Assembly (NCBI GenBank): GCA_963700425.1
Contig: CAVOXO010000001.1
Location: 1,178,001-1,242,000 of the forward strand
DNA length: 64,000 nucleotides
Reading direction: 5' to 3'
From: CAVOXO01 sp963700425
Lineage (GTDB): Bacteria; Actinomycetota; Acidimicrobiia; Acidimicrobiales; Microtrichaceae
A program made the translations under genes and the position numbers. Positions 51,812 through 61,830 of the stretch are shown here, piece by piece; position 1 is the first letter of the stretch; the number at the start of each line of letters is the position of its first letter. The notes under the pieces are model-generated. The model was not told the origin of the DNA and made no database searches. It saw nothing but the letters and a program-made list of their open reading frames with translations.

Positions 51812-53467
51812 TTGACCAAGCACATCTTCGTGACCGGCGGGGTCGCCAGCTCGCTCGGCAAGGGCCTCACCGCCTCATCGTTGGGCCGCCTCCTCAAGGC
51901 CCGCGGCCTCCGGGTGACGATGCAGAAGCTCGATCCGTACATCAACGTCGACCCCGGCACGATGAACCCCTTCGAGCACGGCGAGGTCTATGTGACCGAG
52001 GACGGTGGCGAGACCGACCTGGATCTGGGGCACTACGAACGATTCATCGACGAGAACCTGACCCGCGATTCCAACGCCACCACCGGGTCGATCTACCAGT
52101 CCGTCCTCGCAGCCGAGCGCCGGGGCGACTACCTGGGAAAGACCGTTCAGGTCATTCCCCACATCACCGACGAGATCAAGTCGAGGATCTACCGCCTGGC
52201 GGGGGACGACGTGGACGTCGTGATCACCGAGGTCGGCGGAACGGTGGGTGACATCGAGATCCTCCCGTTCCTCGAGGCGATTCGTCAGTTCCGTCTCGAC
52301 GTGGGGCGGGCCAACGTCTGCTACGTGCACGTGACCCTGGTTCCGTTCATCGGGCCGTCGGGGGAGCAGAAGACCAAACCGACTCAGCACTCCGTCACCG
52401 AGTTGAGGAGCCGTGGTATCCAGCCCGACGCGATCGTGTGCCGCAGTGAGGGACCGATCTCCTCGGAGCTCAAGCGGAAGATCTCGTCGTTGTGCGACGT
52501 GGAGGTCTCGGCCGTCGTCAACGCCGCGGACGCCTCGAGCCTCTATGACATCCCCCTGGTACTCCACGACGAAGGACTCGACTCGGTGGTGTGCGACCTC
52601 ATGGGGATCGAGGCGCCGGATCCCGATCTTGCCGACTGGGAGGACCTCGTCGCCCGCGTGAGCGCCGCCGATTTCCCGGTTCGAGTCGGTGTCATCGGCA
52701 AGTACGTCTCGTTGCCCGACGCCTACCTGTCGGTGGTGGAGTCGCTCAACCACGCCGGCGCCCACAACGGGGCCGACGTCCAGATCGAGTGGATCCAGGC
52801 GGAGGAGGTCGAGGGGCTGTTGGCCGCCGGGCGCCTCGCGGATCTCGACGGAATCGTCATCCCGGGTGGGTTCGGCGAACGTGGAGTGGAAGGCAAGCTC
52901 GCTGCTGCTGCCTATGCCCGTGAACACGAGATCCCGTGCCTCGGACTGTGCCTGGGAATGCAGGTGATGACCATCGAGTACGCCCGCAACGCGCTGGGTC
53001 TCACCGGGGCGAACAGCGCCGAGTTCGATCCCCGCACCCCCCATCCGGTGATCGACATCATGGATTCGCAACGGGACGTGTCGGAGAAGGGCGGCACCAT
53101 GCGTCTCGGCGCGTACGTGGCTCGACTCGCCGAGGACTCACAGGTCGCGAAGATCTATGGCGCCACGGTCGTCTCCGAGCGTCACCGCCATCGCTACGAG
53201 TTCAACCCCCGTTACCGTTCGCAGTTCGACGGCTCCGATTTCGTGTGTTCAGGCACCTCGCCCGACGGCCGACTCGTCGAGTTCATCGAGCTACGCAACC
53301 ATCCCTTCTGGATCGGAACGCAGGCGCACCCCGAGTTCAAGAGCCGGCCCACCAAACCGGCGCCGCTCTTCGACGCCTTCGTCGCCGCGACGACGCGGCG
53401 AGCGGAGGGCCGCAATCCCCACCTCATCGATCTGGACTCGGCCGCCTCGACGATCCGGGTCGAATGA
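51812..53467 (+). CDS. pyrG: CTP synthase
   Basis: 551 residues. The N-terminal synthetase domain has KHIFVTGGVASSLGKGLTAS (P-loop) and KLDPYINVDPGTMNPFEHGE; EVGGTVGDIEILPFLEAIRQ is also intact. The class I glutaminase domain starts about residue 290: IVIPGGFGERGVEGKLAA, CLGLCLGMQ with the nucleophile Cys at about 380, and AQAHPEFKSRP-type His-Glu at the end. It makes CTP from UTP, ATP and glutamine. The TTG at 51812 is preceded by AGGAGG 5 nt away, so the weak codon is well supported. It is followed by the NUDIX gene with a 4-nt overlap. Confidence 0.95.
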   Translation: MTKHIFVTGGVASSLGKGLTASSLGRLLKARGLRVTMQKLDPYINVDPGTMNPFEHGEVYVTEDGGETDLDLGHYERFIDENLTRDSNATTGSIYQSVLAAERRGDYLGKTVQVIPHITDEIKSRIYRLAGDDVDVVITEVGGTVGDIEILPFLEAIRQFRLDVGRANVCYVHVTLVPFIGPSGEQKTKPTQHSVTELRSRGIQPDAIVCRSEGPISSELKRKISSLCDVEVSAVVNAADASSLYDIPLVLHDEGLDSVVCDLMGIEAPDPDLADWEDLVARVSAADFPVRVGVIGKYVSLPDAYLSVVESLNHAGAHNGADVQIEWIQAEEVEGLLAAGRLADLDGIVIPGGFGERGVEGKLAAAAYAREHEIPCLGLCLGMQVMTIEYARNALGLTGANSAEFDPRTPHPVIDIMDSQRDVSEKGGTMRLGAYVARLAEDSQVAKIYGATVVSERHRHRYEFNPRYRSQFDGSDFVCSGTSPDGRLVEFIELRNHPFWIGTQAHPEFKSRPTKPAPLFDAFVAATTRRAEGRNPHLIDLDSAASTIRVE

Positions 53468-54018
53468 CCGGATTCGACAAGGTCTCCGAGCGCCTCATCC
53501 ACCAGGGCTACGTCATCGGGGTCTACCAGGCGACGTTCTCGTCTCCCGAGGGCGAGGAGATGGTCCGTGACGTGGTTCGACACCCCGGTGCCGTGTCGGT
53601 CGTACCGGTCCTCGACGACGGAGACGTCGTGATGGTGCGCCAGTTCCGCGCTCCGCTGGAGGACACCATTCTGGAGATCCCGGCCGGCAAGCGGGACGTC
53701 GACGGCGAGCCGCCGGTGGAGACGGCACGCCGCGAGTTCGCCGAGGAGATCGGATTCCTCGCCGCCGACATGGAGCCGCTGGTGGCGCTGCGCCACTCCC
53801 CGGGGTTCTGCGACGAGATCAACCACATCTTCCTCGCCACCGGCCTCACGCCGACCGACCGTCAGGTGGACGGCCCCGAGGAAGAGGCGATGACCATCCA
53901 CCACGTTCCTCTCGGCGAGGTCTTCGAGCGGATCGCCCGGGGCGAGATCACCGACGCGAAGTCCATCGCCGGGCTGACCATCACCGCCCAGCGGATGGGC
54001 GTCGTGCCTGCACCGTGA
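53464..54018 (+). CDS. NUDIX hydrolase, ADP-ribose pyrophosphatase type
   Basis: 184 residues. MVRQFRAPLEDTILEIPAGK precedes the NUDIX helix, where ETARREFAEEIGF gives REUxEExGU, and SPGFCDEINHIFLATGL is the loop typical of ADP-ribose pyrophosphatases. It hydrolyses ADP-ribose or a similar nucleotide sugar. The same pyrG-NUDIX-xerD order occurs in M. tuberculosis. It overlaps pyrG and xerD by 4 nt each. Confidence 0.88.
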   Translation: MTGFDKVSERLIHQGYVIGVYQATFSSPEGEEMVRDVVRHPGAVSVVPVLDDGDVVMVRQFRAPLEDTILEIPAGKRDVDGEPPVETARREFAEEIGFLAADMEPLVALRHSPGFCDEINHIFLATGLTPTDRQVDGPEEEAMTIHHVPLGEVFERIARGEITDAKSIAGLTITAQRMGVVPAP

Positions 54019-54978
54019 ACGACGCGGCAGTCATCGGGCTGATCGACGACTTCTTCATGTGGCTGTCGGTCGAGAGAGGTCGGTCCACCGCGACCCTGAC
54101 CGCGTACCGACGCGACCTCACCCGGTTCGAGCAGTGGCTCGAGGACGACGGCACCGAGCTGTTCGACGTCACCTCGACCGACATCGGGCGGTACGTGGCC
54201 CATCTCGGTGCCGGTGTCGCTGGCTCCGGCCACGATCGCGCGGGCGTTGGTACCGGTGCGTGCCCTCTATCGCTTCGGCGTGACCGAAGGGCAGTTGTCG
54301 GAGGATCCCACAGCGCGCCTCGACATGCCGAGGGTCCCCTCAGGCCTCCCCAAGGCCCTGAGTGAGCCCCAGATCGCCTCGCTGTTCGCCGCGGTCGACC
54401 GCGATGCACCCATGGCCGCGCGCGACCTGGCGCTTCTCGAGGTTCTCTACGGGACCGGCGCCCGCATCTCCGAAGCGGTGGGGCTGTCGTTTCCCGACGT
54501 CGATCTCGACGCCCGGCTGGTGCGGCTGTTCGGGAAGGGGTCGCGCGAGCGGGTCGTGCCGTTGGGCCGTCCCGCTGTCGTCGCACTTGCCCGCTGGCTC
54601 GATGCCCGCCTCGGGATGCACGGCGGGAGCGGCCGCAGGGGCGATGCCGAGGCGGTGTTCGTCAACCACCGCGGCGGGCGACTCACCCGGCAGGGGGCGT
54701 GGGGGATCGTGGGTGGCCACGCCCGAACGGCGGGGCTCGGGTCGGTGATGTCGCCCCATGTGCTGCGCCACTCCTGCGCCACCCACATGCTCGAACACGG
54801 TGCCGACGTGAGAACGGTCCAGGAGTTGCTCGGCCACCGGTCGATCTCGACCACCCAGGTGTACACCAGGGTGGCCCGAGAGCACCTCGTGGCGGCCTAC
54901 CGGGCAGCTCATCCCCGGGCGATGCGAGGAGTCGAGGCCGGTGTCGCCGTCGAGGTCGGAGCGGAACCGTGGAACTGA
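54015..54978 (+). CDS. xerD: Tyrosine recombinase XerD, one frameshift
   Basis: The N-terminal SAM-like core-binding domain (DDFFMWLSVERGRSTATLTA) stops after YVAHLGA, and the next frame continues SLAPATIARALVPVRALYRF, so one extra base lies near 54205. The catalytic domain is complete: GTGARISEAVGL (Arg), FGKGSRERVVPLG (Lys), SPHVLRHSCATHMLEHGA (HxxR), LLGHRSISTTQVYTRV (His and the Tyr nucleophile). It resolves chromosome dimers at dif. It is a host housekeeping enzyme rather than a phage integrase, as its pyrG-NUDIX-xerD-scpA neighbourhood shows. Confidence 0.9.
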
Positions 54979-55509
54979 GGCCTCTGCACCGCGCCCGCCG
55001 CTTCTCCGGAGCCGTGTTCGGCCGGGGCGCCTCCGCGGTCGAGAGGGAGTGGGCGCAGTCGTGGTTGTCTCCGGCGGAACAGAAGCTGTTCGGCCAGATG
55101 TCGAGCTCCGATCAGCGCCACGCCATCGACGTGGCCCGCCGGACCGAGGCGGCCCTGGCCGACGAGCCCGATGCGCTGTCGGGTGTTGATCTCGGTGTCG
55201 CCATGGCCGCGGCCCTCCTCCACGACGTCGGCAAGGTCGCGGCGGGACCTCGGCACCTACGGCAGGGTCGTCGCGACGCTGTCGGGGGTGGTCGCCGGGC
55301 GTGATTTCGCCGAGGCGTGGCAGGAGTCGTCGGGCTTCACCCGCCGCGTCGGGCTCTATCTCCGCTACGGGGAGCTGGGGGCCGACATGTTGAAGGTCGC
55401 CGAGAGCGACCCCGTGGTCGTGGCCTGGGCGGCGGAACATCACCTGCCCGCCGACCAGTGGACCGTTCCCGCTGGGCTCGGAACCGTTCTGGTCGCCGCC
55501 GATCGTTGA
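54969..55509 (+). CDS. HD-domain protein, one frameshift
   Basis: The first part has SSDQRHAIDVARRTEAALA and GVAMAAALLHDVGKVAAG, the H and HD metal-binding motifs of the HD phosphohydrolase superfamily. The frame changes near 55251 (one extra C), and LGTYGRVVATLSGVVAGRDF and VVVAWAAEHHLPADQW continue it to 55509, giving about 179 residues. The substrate is unknown; HD proteins cleave phosphate esters of nucleotides or signalling molecules. GTG 54969 overlaps the xerD stop by 10 nt. It converges on trpS. Confidence 0.7.
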
Positions 55510-55580
55510 ACTTCCGGGTCCTGGACCGGGCGGGGGACGGTGAGCGCAGGGTCAGGTGGCGGTCACAGCGAACCGCGTCG

Positions 55581-56570
55581 TCAGAGTCCGGGCGCGCCGA
55601 TCCCCAGAGCGGATTGGACGCGTCCGAAGACCTGCGCTGCGACGTCGTTGGCCTTGGCGGCGCCCATCGCCAACACCCGATTCATCTCGCCGGGGTCTCC
55701 GAGCAGCTCGGCCCGGCGGGCGGCGATCGGTTCGAGAAGGCTGATGACCGCATCGGCGCAGTCGTTCTTGAGGGGCCCGTACTGGTCGTAGTCGTCGGCC
55801 AGCGTCGCGGCATCGCCACCCGTGGCCGCGGCGAGGATGGACAGCAGGTTCGACACCCCGGGCTTGGCCTCGGGGTCGAAGCGCACCTCGCCGTCGGAAT
55901 CGGTGACCGCCCGCTTGAACTTCTTGGCGATCTCGATCCGGGGTGTCGCTCACGAGCACCGTCCCCTGCGGCGAGTCGATCGACTTCGACATCTTCGCGG
56001 TGGGGTTCTGCAGATCCATCACCCGAGCGCCGGCGGGCGGAATCGCGTGCGCGGGCACGACGAAGGTGTCGCCGTAGCGGGCGTTGAAACGTTCGGCGGC
56101 GTCGCGGCACAGCTCGATGTGTTGGCGCTGGTCGTCGCCTACGGGGACCTTCTCGGTGTCGTAGAGCAGGATGTCGGCGGCCTGCAGCGCCGGGTAGCTG
56201 AACAGCCCGGCCGAGACGAAGTCGGTCCGCTCACGTTTGTCCTTGAACTGGGTCATCCGGGACAGCTCGCCGAAGGACGACCGTGCACTCCATCACCCAT
56301 CCGAGCGCGGCATGGTAGGGGACGTGGGACTGGACGAAGAGCGTGCACCGTTGTGGATCGAGCCCCGCCGCGATGAGCCTCGGCCGCGAGCTCCACGGTC
56401 TTGGTTCTCAACACGACCGGGTCCTGGGGGATGGTGAGCGCGTGCAGGTCGACGATGCAGTAGGTGGCGTCATCGCTGTCGAGGCCCCTCACCCAGTTGA
56501 CGATCGCCCCCAGGAGGTTGCCGAGATGGATCTCGCCGGTGGGTTGGATTCCAGAGAAGACGCGTGCCAC
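55581..56570 (-). CDS. trpS: Tryptophanyl-tRNA synthetase, three frameshifts
   Basis: From GTG 56570: RVFSGIQPTGEIHLGNLLGA holds the HIGH-type motif (HLGN) and ATYCIVDLHALTIPQDP follows. The next frame gives LFVQSHVPYHAALGWVMECT, the next FSYPALQAADILLYDTEKVP and LQNPTAKMSKSIDSP with an intact KMSKS, and the last ADDYDQYGPLKNDCADAVIS to the stop 55581. All three changes (near 56378, 56280 and 55940) behave as +1. trpS is essential, so the gene is surely intact in the organism. A TACGCT element lies 8 nt before the start. Confidence 0.88.
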
Positions 56571-56578
56571 GGGCCCGC

Positions 56579-56584
56579 AGCGTA
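56579..56584 (-). promoter_or_regulatory. Leaderless -10 element of trpS
   Basis: TACGCT on the minus strand with an 8-nt gap to GTG 56570. It is about 100 bp from the oppositely directed scpA element. Confidence 0.45.
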
Positions 56585-56682
56585 GTGGGGTCGCCCGGGC
56601 GCACCGATCGCTGGTCGCCGGCCAACGGGTGAGCCGGGTGCGGGCGATAATCACCTCGTTGTAATTCGCGGCGCCGAATCGG

Positions 56683-56688
56683 TAACAT
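56683..56688 (+). promoter_or_regulatory. Leaderless -10 element of the scpA operon
   Basis: TAACAT with a 6-nt gap to GTG 56695. Confidence 0.5.
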
Positions 56689-56694
56689 GGGGTC

Positions 56695-57473
56695 GTGTCC
56701 GTCGACGTGCAGACCCCCGTGTTCGAGGGACCCTTCGATCTGTTGTTGCACCTGATCCTGCGGGAGCAGGTCGATCTCTACGAGGTGTCGCTGATCTCGA
56801 TCGTCGACGCGTATCTCGCGGAGCTGGCCCGCCTCGACGGATTCGATCTCGAGCTCGCCACCGACTTCCTCCTGATCGCGGCGACGCTCGTCGAGCTGAA
56901 GGCCCGGCGCCTGCTCCCCGGGCTCGACGACGGTGAGCTCGACGACGAACTGTCTCTCTGGGAGGAGCGGGACCTGCTCCTGGCCCGCCTGCTCGAGGCC
57001 AAGACCTTCAAGGATGCCGCTCTCGTCCTGTTGGGCATGCACGAATCGGCCGGACGCTGCTACGCCCGCAGAGTCGGTCCCGATGAGCGTTTCGTCGACC
57101 TGACGCCCGATGCCCTCGAAGGCGTCACCCCGCTCCGCCTGCGCGAAGCCTTCGTCTCCGCCATGGAACCACGCCCCGAGCCGCGCATCGATCTGTTCCA
57201 CGTGGCACCCATTCGGGCATCGGTGGTCGACGCGGTGACCGAACTGCTCGACGAGCTGCCCACGGGTGGGCCGAATCACCTTTCGGGATCTGACCGCGGC
57301 GTTGGTGGAGAAGATCGAGATCGTCGTGCGGTTCCTGGCGGTTCTGGAGCTGTTCAAACAGGGCATCATCGATGTCGATCAGGCCCGCCAGCTTCGGTGA
57401 CATCGAGATCATCTGGAGGGGTGCGGAGGGTCACGATGACGCCCTGGACCTGGTGGACGTGTACGAAGGGTGA
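56695..57473 (+). CDS. scpA: Segregation and condensation protein ScpA, two frameshifts
   Basis: PVFEGPFDLLLHLILREQVD is the conserved kleisin N-terminus, followed by LATDFLLIAATLVELKARRL. The frame changes near 57270 (extra C), giving ITFRDLTAALVEKIEIVVRF and LAVLELFKQGIIDVDQA, and again near 57390, giving FGDIEIIWRG at the C-terminal winged helix that binds SMC. Both are +1. The stop I assign is 57473, 3 nt before scpB. ScpA bridges SMC heads in chromosome condensation. The GTG start follows a TAACAT element by 6 nt. Confidence 0.87.
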
Positions 57474-57476
57474 CGA

Positions 57477-58365
57477 TGAGCGACGCTGTCGCGAGACCGA
57501 GACCGAGATCCCGAGACCGAGACGCCGGAATCCGATCGAGACCGAGATCAGGAGGGCCATCGAGGCGATCGTGATGGTCGCGGAGAGCCCCGCCGACCCC
57601 CGATTGCTGGCTCAGCTCATCGAGGTCTCACCGGAGAGGATCGACGCGGTCTGCGAGGCCCTCGAGGCCGAGTACGCCCAGGCCGCGGACGCGGTTTCGA
57701 GCTCGTCCGGGTGGCCGGTGGCTGGAGATATCAGAGCCGCGACGAACTCGCTCCCTACGTGGAGCGCTTCATCCTGAGCGGTCGGAGTCGCGCGCCTGTC
57801 GGCCGCGGCGCTCGAGACCCTGGCGATCGTCGCCTACAAACAACCGATGTCGCGGGCACAGGTGGCGGCCATCCGAGGTGTCAACGTCGACGGGGTGATG
57901 CGCACTCTCCAGCAGCGCGGCTACATCGCCGAGCTCGCCCGCGACCCCGGTCCCGGCCAGGCGGTTCTCTTCGGGACGACGAGCCTGTTCCTGGAACGCC
58001 TCGGCCTCGACACCCTCGATGACCTGCCCGCACTGGGAGAGTTCGTCCCCTCGTCAGAGATCGTCGAGGCTCTCGAGACCGGGCTGAGGATCGATGGTCT
58101 CGACGACGAGGTGTCGGCGGAGTCGGAGCCGGTTCCCGACGGTGGGGCGGCGGACGTGTCGCCGCGGGTTCCCGATGGCGAGGCGGCGGACGAGACAGAG
58201 CCGGTCCTCGACGCAGCAGATCCGGTCATCGACCTGCGAGAGCCGCTGGTGAGCGCGGCTCCGCCGGCCGGTCCGACGGGCGACGTCGAACCGCTCGACG
58301 CGGTCGAGATCCTCGCCGACGGTCCCGTCGTGCGCGACGTCGCAGCCGACGAGCCCGCCACCTAG
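57477..58365 (+). CDS. scpB: Segregation and condensation protein ScpB, three frame changes
   Basis: Read across frames: a charged low-complexity N-terminus with GAGACC hexamer-like repeats (57498-57560), then IRRAIEAIVMVAESPADPRL, then FELVRVAGGWRYQSRDELAP, then RLSAAALETLAIVAYKQPMS and GVNVDGVMRTLQQRGYIAEL. These are the tandem winged helices of ScpB. Changes lie near 57530, 57692 and 57790. After about 58030 comes an acidic Asp/Glu/Pro tail of about 110 residues, longer than usual. It dimerises and binds ScpA. It is followed directly by rluB. Confidence 0.83.
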
Positions 58366-59103
58366 GTGGAGCCCGAACCTCCACCAGGAGGCGAACGTCT
58401 CCAGAAGGTGCTCGCCCGGGCGGGGTTGGCCTCCCGTCGGGGTGCCGAACAGCTCATCGACGAGGGGCGTGTGTCGGTGAACGGGGCGATCGCGAACCTG
58501 GGACGTCGGGTGGACGTCACGTCGGACGTCGTCGAGGTCGACGGCGTGCAGATCACCGTTCGTGAGGACCTTGTCCACTTCCTGCTCAACAAGGAGGCGG
58601 GTGTCGTCACCACGGCCTCCGACCCCCAGGGTCGCCCCACCGTGATCGACCATTTCCCCGACGAACCGCGGGTCTTCCCGGTGGGTCGGCTCGACATGGA
58701 CACCGAGGGGCTGCTGCTCGTCACCAACGACGGCGATCTCGCCCATCGGCTGACCCATCCTTCGTTCGGCATCGACAAGGAGTACCTGGCCGAGCTCGAC
58801 GGTGATCCGACGAGGGGAGAACTCCGGCGGCTCAGAGAAGGCGTCGAGCTCGACGACGGACCCACCGCTCCGGCCACGGTGGTGCGGGTCGGCCCCCGGC
58901 TCGTGCGGATCACGATCCACGAGGGCCGCAACCGCCAGGTCCGCCGGATGTGCGAGGCGGTGGGCCACCGCGTCGAACGGCTCGTGCGAACGCGCATCGG
59001 GCCGTTGTCCGACCCCGCCCTGGGGCCGGGTATGTGGCGTCCGCTCGACCGCGACGAGCTTCGATCGCTCGAACGCGCCGTGGGGTCGACACCGATACAG
59101 TGA
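58366..59103 (+). CDS. rluB: 23S rRNA pseudouridine synthase, RluB family
   Basis: 245 residues. The N-terminal S4 domain (RLQKVLARAGLASRRGAEQL) is followed by the RsuA/RluB catalytic domain: PVGRLDMDTEGLLLVTNDGD contains the catalytic Asp; KEYLAELDG and IHEGRNRQVRRMCEAVGH complete the fold. It converts a uridine of 23S rRNA to pseudouridine; the exact position is inferred from the scpA-scpB-rluB order shared with M. tuberculosis. GTG 58366 directly follows the scpB stop. Its last codons overlap the aroH promoter element. Confidence 0.9.
   Translation: MEPEPPPGGERLQKVLARAGLASRRGAEQLIDEGRVSVNGAIANLGRRVDVTSDVVEVDGVQITVREDLVHFLLNKEAGVVTTASDPQGRPTVIDHFPDEPRVFPVGRLDMDTEGLLLVTNDGDLAHRLTHPSFGIDKEYLAELDGDPTRGELRRLREGVELDDGPTAPATVVRVGPRLVRITIHEGRNRQVRRMCEAVGHRVERLVRTRIGPLSDPALGPGMWRPLDRDELRSLERAVGSTPIQ
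59096..59101 (+). promoter_or_regulatory. Leaderless -10 element of aroH
   Basis: TACAGT with an 8-nt gap to ATG 59110, overlapping the end of rluB. Confidence 0.4.
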
Positions 59104-59109
59104 CGGGCC

Positions 59110-59475
59110 ATGTCGAGGGTCGTCGGGCTACGAGGTGCCACCACGTTCGATGCCGACGAACGCGACCACGTGTCGGACCGGGTCGTCGAGCTCGTGTCGG
59201 AGATGGTCGATCGCAACGGCATCGATCATGACGACCTCATCTCGATCATCTTCACCGCCACCGACGAGCTCACCTCGGTGTTCCCGGCGACGGCCGCCCG
59301 GCGCCTGGGGCTGGGTGACGTTCCACTTCTCTGTGCCAGAGAGCTCGGCATCGCGGGTTCGGTTCCTTGCTGCATCCGTGTGCTCATGCATCTCGAGTCC
59401 GACCATTCCCGCACCGAGCTTCGCCACGTGTACCTCCACGGAGCCCGATCGTTGCGCGATGACCTCCCCGAGTAG
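59110..59475 (+). CDS. aroH: Monofunctional chorismate mutase, AroH class
   Basis: 121 residues, the size and layout of Bacillus AroH. GLRGATTFDADERDHV has the N-terminal Arg; IDHDDLISIIFTATDELTSV and FPATAARRLGL match the family. IRVLMHLESDHSRTELRHVY includes the C-terminal active-site Arg and Tyr. It converts chorismate to prephenate for phenylalanine and tyrosine. It is followed 3 nt later by prephenate dehydrogenase, so consecutive steps of tyrosine synthesis are encoded together. Confidence 0.9.
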   Translation: MSRVVGLRGATTFDADERDHVSDRVVELVSEMVDRNGIDHDDLISIIFTATDELTSVFPATAARRLGLGDVPLLCARELGIAGSVPCCIRVLMHLESDHSRTELRHVYLHGARSLRDDLPE

Positions 59476-59478
59476 ACG

Positions 59479-60555
59479 GTGACCGCCTCCGAACCGACGG
59501 CACCCCGGCATGCCCACGTCGTCGGAGTGGGGCTCATCGGCGGTTCGATCGCCGCGGCCCTCGGGGACGCGGGGTGGAGGGTGTCGGGCAGCGACGCCGA
59601 TCCCGGCCGAACCGACGCCGCGAGGCGGCGCGGTCTCATCGTCGAGGAGTCCGGCGACCCCGTGGCCCTCACGGTCATCGCCACTCCCGTCGGTCGAATC
59701 GCAGAAGAAGCCGGGAGAGCACTCGCGACCACCGACGGTGTGGTGACCGACGTGGGCAGCGTGAAGCGTCCGATCATCGACCAGGTCGATCACCCCCGCT
59801 TCGTCGGGGGTCACCCGATGGCGGGAAGCGAGCAGGAAGGTCTCGAGGGCGCCGACGCCACCATGTTCGTGGGTGCGACATGGGCTCTCACGCCCACCGA
59901 GCGCACCGATCCCGACGCCCTGGCACTCGTGCATTCCGCCGTCTCGGCGATGGGGGCCGATGTGGTGACGCTCGATGCCACGGTTCACGACCGTCTCGTG
60001 GCGATGGTCTCCCACGTTCCTCACCTCGCGGCGGCGACCCTGATGAGCCTCGCATCGGAACGGGCTCTCGAACACGAGGTGCTGTTGCGCCTCGCGGCGG
60101 GGGGATTTCGCGACATGACCCGCATCGCGTCGGGGAACCCCGGTATCTGGCCCGACATCTGTGCCGAGAACCGCGTCGCCATCGTCGAGGTGCTCGATGC
60201 GCTGACCGCCGAGCTCGGTGCGGTGCGCGACACGATCGCGACGGGCAACCGTCGCGATCTGGTGACGCGGCTGGAGTCGGCCCGTGCCGCCAGGGTGAAT
60301 CTGCCCGTGGTCGGCGAACGGCCCGCACAACTGGTCGAGCTCCGCCTGCCCGTTCAGGACCGGCCCGGCGAGCTCGCGTCGATCACGGCTCTCGCCACCG
60401 ACGTGGGGGCGAACATCTACGACATCGAGATCGCGCACTCAGCAGAGGGTCCGCGCGGCGTGGTGATCCTCCTGGTGGACGCTCTGCGGGCAGGGGCGCT
60501 CCATGACGCCCTCGGCGAGCGCGGATATGCGGTCGCCACGCGGGAACTGGCGTGA
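59479..60555 (+). CDS. tyrA: Prephenate dehydrogenase with C-terminal ACT domain
   Basis: 358 residues. HAHVVGVGLIGGSIAAALGD is the NAD-binding GxGxxGG loop; VTDVGSVKRPIID and FVGGHPMAGSEQEGLEGAD carry the catalytic His region. Residues from about 275 (LVELRLPVQDRPGELASITA) are an ACT regulatory domain, so feedback by tyrosine is likely. It oxidatively decarboxylates prephenate to 4-hydroxyphenylpyruvate. GTG 59479 follows aroH by 3 nt, and the stop overlaps aroA by 4 nt. Confidence 0.92.
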   Translation: MTASEPTAPRHAHVVGVGLIGGSIAAALGDAGWRVSGSDADPGRTDAARRRGLIVEESGDPVALTVIATPVGRIAEEAGRALATTDGVVTDVGSVKRPIIDQVDHPRFVGGHPMAGSEQEGLEGADATMFVGATWALTPTERTDPDALALVHSAVSAMGADVVTLDATVHDRLVAMVSHVPHLAAATLMSLASERALEHEVLLRLAAGGFRDMTRIASGNPGIWPDICAENRVAIVEVLDALTAELGAVRDTIATGNRRDLVTRLESARAARVNLPVVGERPAQLVELRLPVQDRPGELASITALATDVGANIYDIEIAHSAEGPRGVVILLVDALRAGALHDALGERGYAVATRELA

Positions 60556-61830
60556 TCGACCCGTTCCCGGTGGATCCCATCGAGGGATTGCTGAACGCCA
60601 CGGTGACCCTGCCCGGATCCAAATCGATCACCAACAGGGCATTGGTGTGCGCCGCTCTCGCCAAGGGGCGATCCGTACTCCGGGGTGCTCTCGTCGCCGA
60701 TGACACCCTGGCGATGGTGGGTGCACTCAGGTCGCTCGGCTGTGAGATCGGTGTCGACGGCACGACGGTGACCGTCGACGGAGTGGACGGGCGTTTCCCT
60801 GCCGTCGGCGTGACCGTCGACGCCGCCCTGTCGGGGACGACGGCCAGGTTCATCCTGGCGGTGGCCCATCTCGCCTCAGGCCCGGTCACGATCGACGGTG
60901 GAGCCCCGCTCCGCCTCCGACCCATGGCCGACGGCGTGGACGCCCTGCGCCGCAGCGGAGGGCAACTGGAGTCGACGACGGGGCGGCTTCCCGTCACGGT
61001 TCAGCCCGGCGGGTCGGCGACCACGGAGGCCGAGGTGGGCGGCGACGTGTCCAGCCAGTTCCTCTCAGGGCTCCTCATGGCGTCTCCGGCGGCAGGCGTG
61101 GACCGGACGATCCGGGTGGCGGGAGCATTGAGGTCCCCCGACTACGTGTCGATGACCGTCGCGGTCATGGAGCACTTCGGAGCCCGGGTGGACAGCGCCG
61201 GCGACGGAACCGAGCATGTGGTCGCAGCCACCGGATACACCGCCACGGATCTCGACATCGAACCGGATGCCTCGGCCGCCTCCTACGCGTTCGGCGCCGC
61301 GGCGCTCGTGGGTGGACGAGTGACCGTGGACGGTCTGGGGTCGGGGTCGATCCAGGGTGACGTGCGCTTCGTGAACGTGTTGGAGTCGATGGGGGCGATC
61401 GTGGACCGGTCGCGCCAGGCGACCACCGTCACGGGAACGGGCTCACTCCGGGGCGTGGACGTCGACATGGGTGACATCTCCGATACCGCTCAGACGCTGG
61501 CGTGCCTGGCGCCCTTCGCCGATGGACCGACTCGGATCGAGGGCATCGGTTTCATCCGGGGCAAGGAGACCGATCGGATCGCCGCCGTCGTCACCGAACT
61601 GCGTCGCCTGGGCGTCGAGGCCGAGGAACTGGCCGACGGCATCGCCGTCGGCCCCGGCCGGCCCGGTCGGGGGGTGGTGAGAACGTACGACGATCACCGA
61701 ATGGCGATGAGCTTCGCCCTCATGGGGCTGGTGGTGAAGGGGATCGTCGATCGCCGATCCAGGTTGCGTCTCGAAGACCTTCCCCGGCTACTGGTCAATG
61801 CTGGACGAACTGAGAGGGAGTGCATCGTGA
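60552..61830 (+). CDS. aroA: EPSP synthase (3-phosphoshikimate 1-carboxyvinyltransferase), one frameshift
   Basis: About 425 residues. LPGSKSITNRALVCAALAKG binds the shikimate phosphate; DAALSGTTARFILAVAHLAS, GDVSSQFLSGLLMASPAAG, MGDISDTAQTLACLAPFADG and RGKETDRIAAVVTELRRLG are intact. After YDDHRMAMSFALMGL the frame changes near 61748 (extra G) and ADPGCVSKTFPGYWSMLDEL completes the expected C-terminus at 61830. Without the correction the frame runs on into cmk. It makes 5-enolpyruvylshikimate-3-phosphate, the glyphosate target. It overlaps tyrA and cmk by 4 nt. Confidence 0.92.

Noticed and set aside
52240..52700. A programmed frameshift or recoding signal in pyrG or other long genes
   Set aside because: pyrG reads through intact, and the frame changes elsewhere lack slippery heptamers with downstream structures I could recognise and occur at unrelated places in each gene.
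54015..54978. XerD as a sign of an integrated mobile element
   Set aside because: The gene sits in the usual pyrG-NUDIX-xerD-scpAB housekeeping order, with no attachment-site repeats, phage genes or atypical composition nearby.
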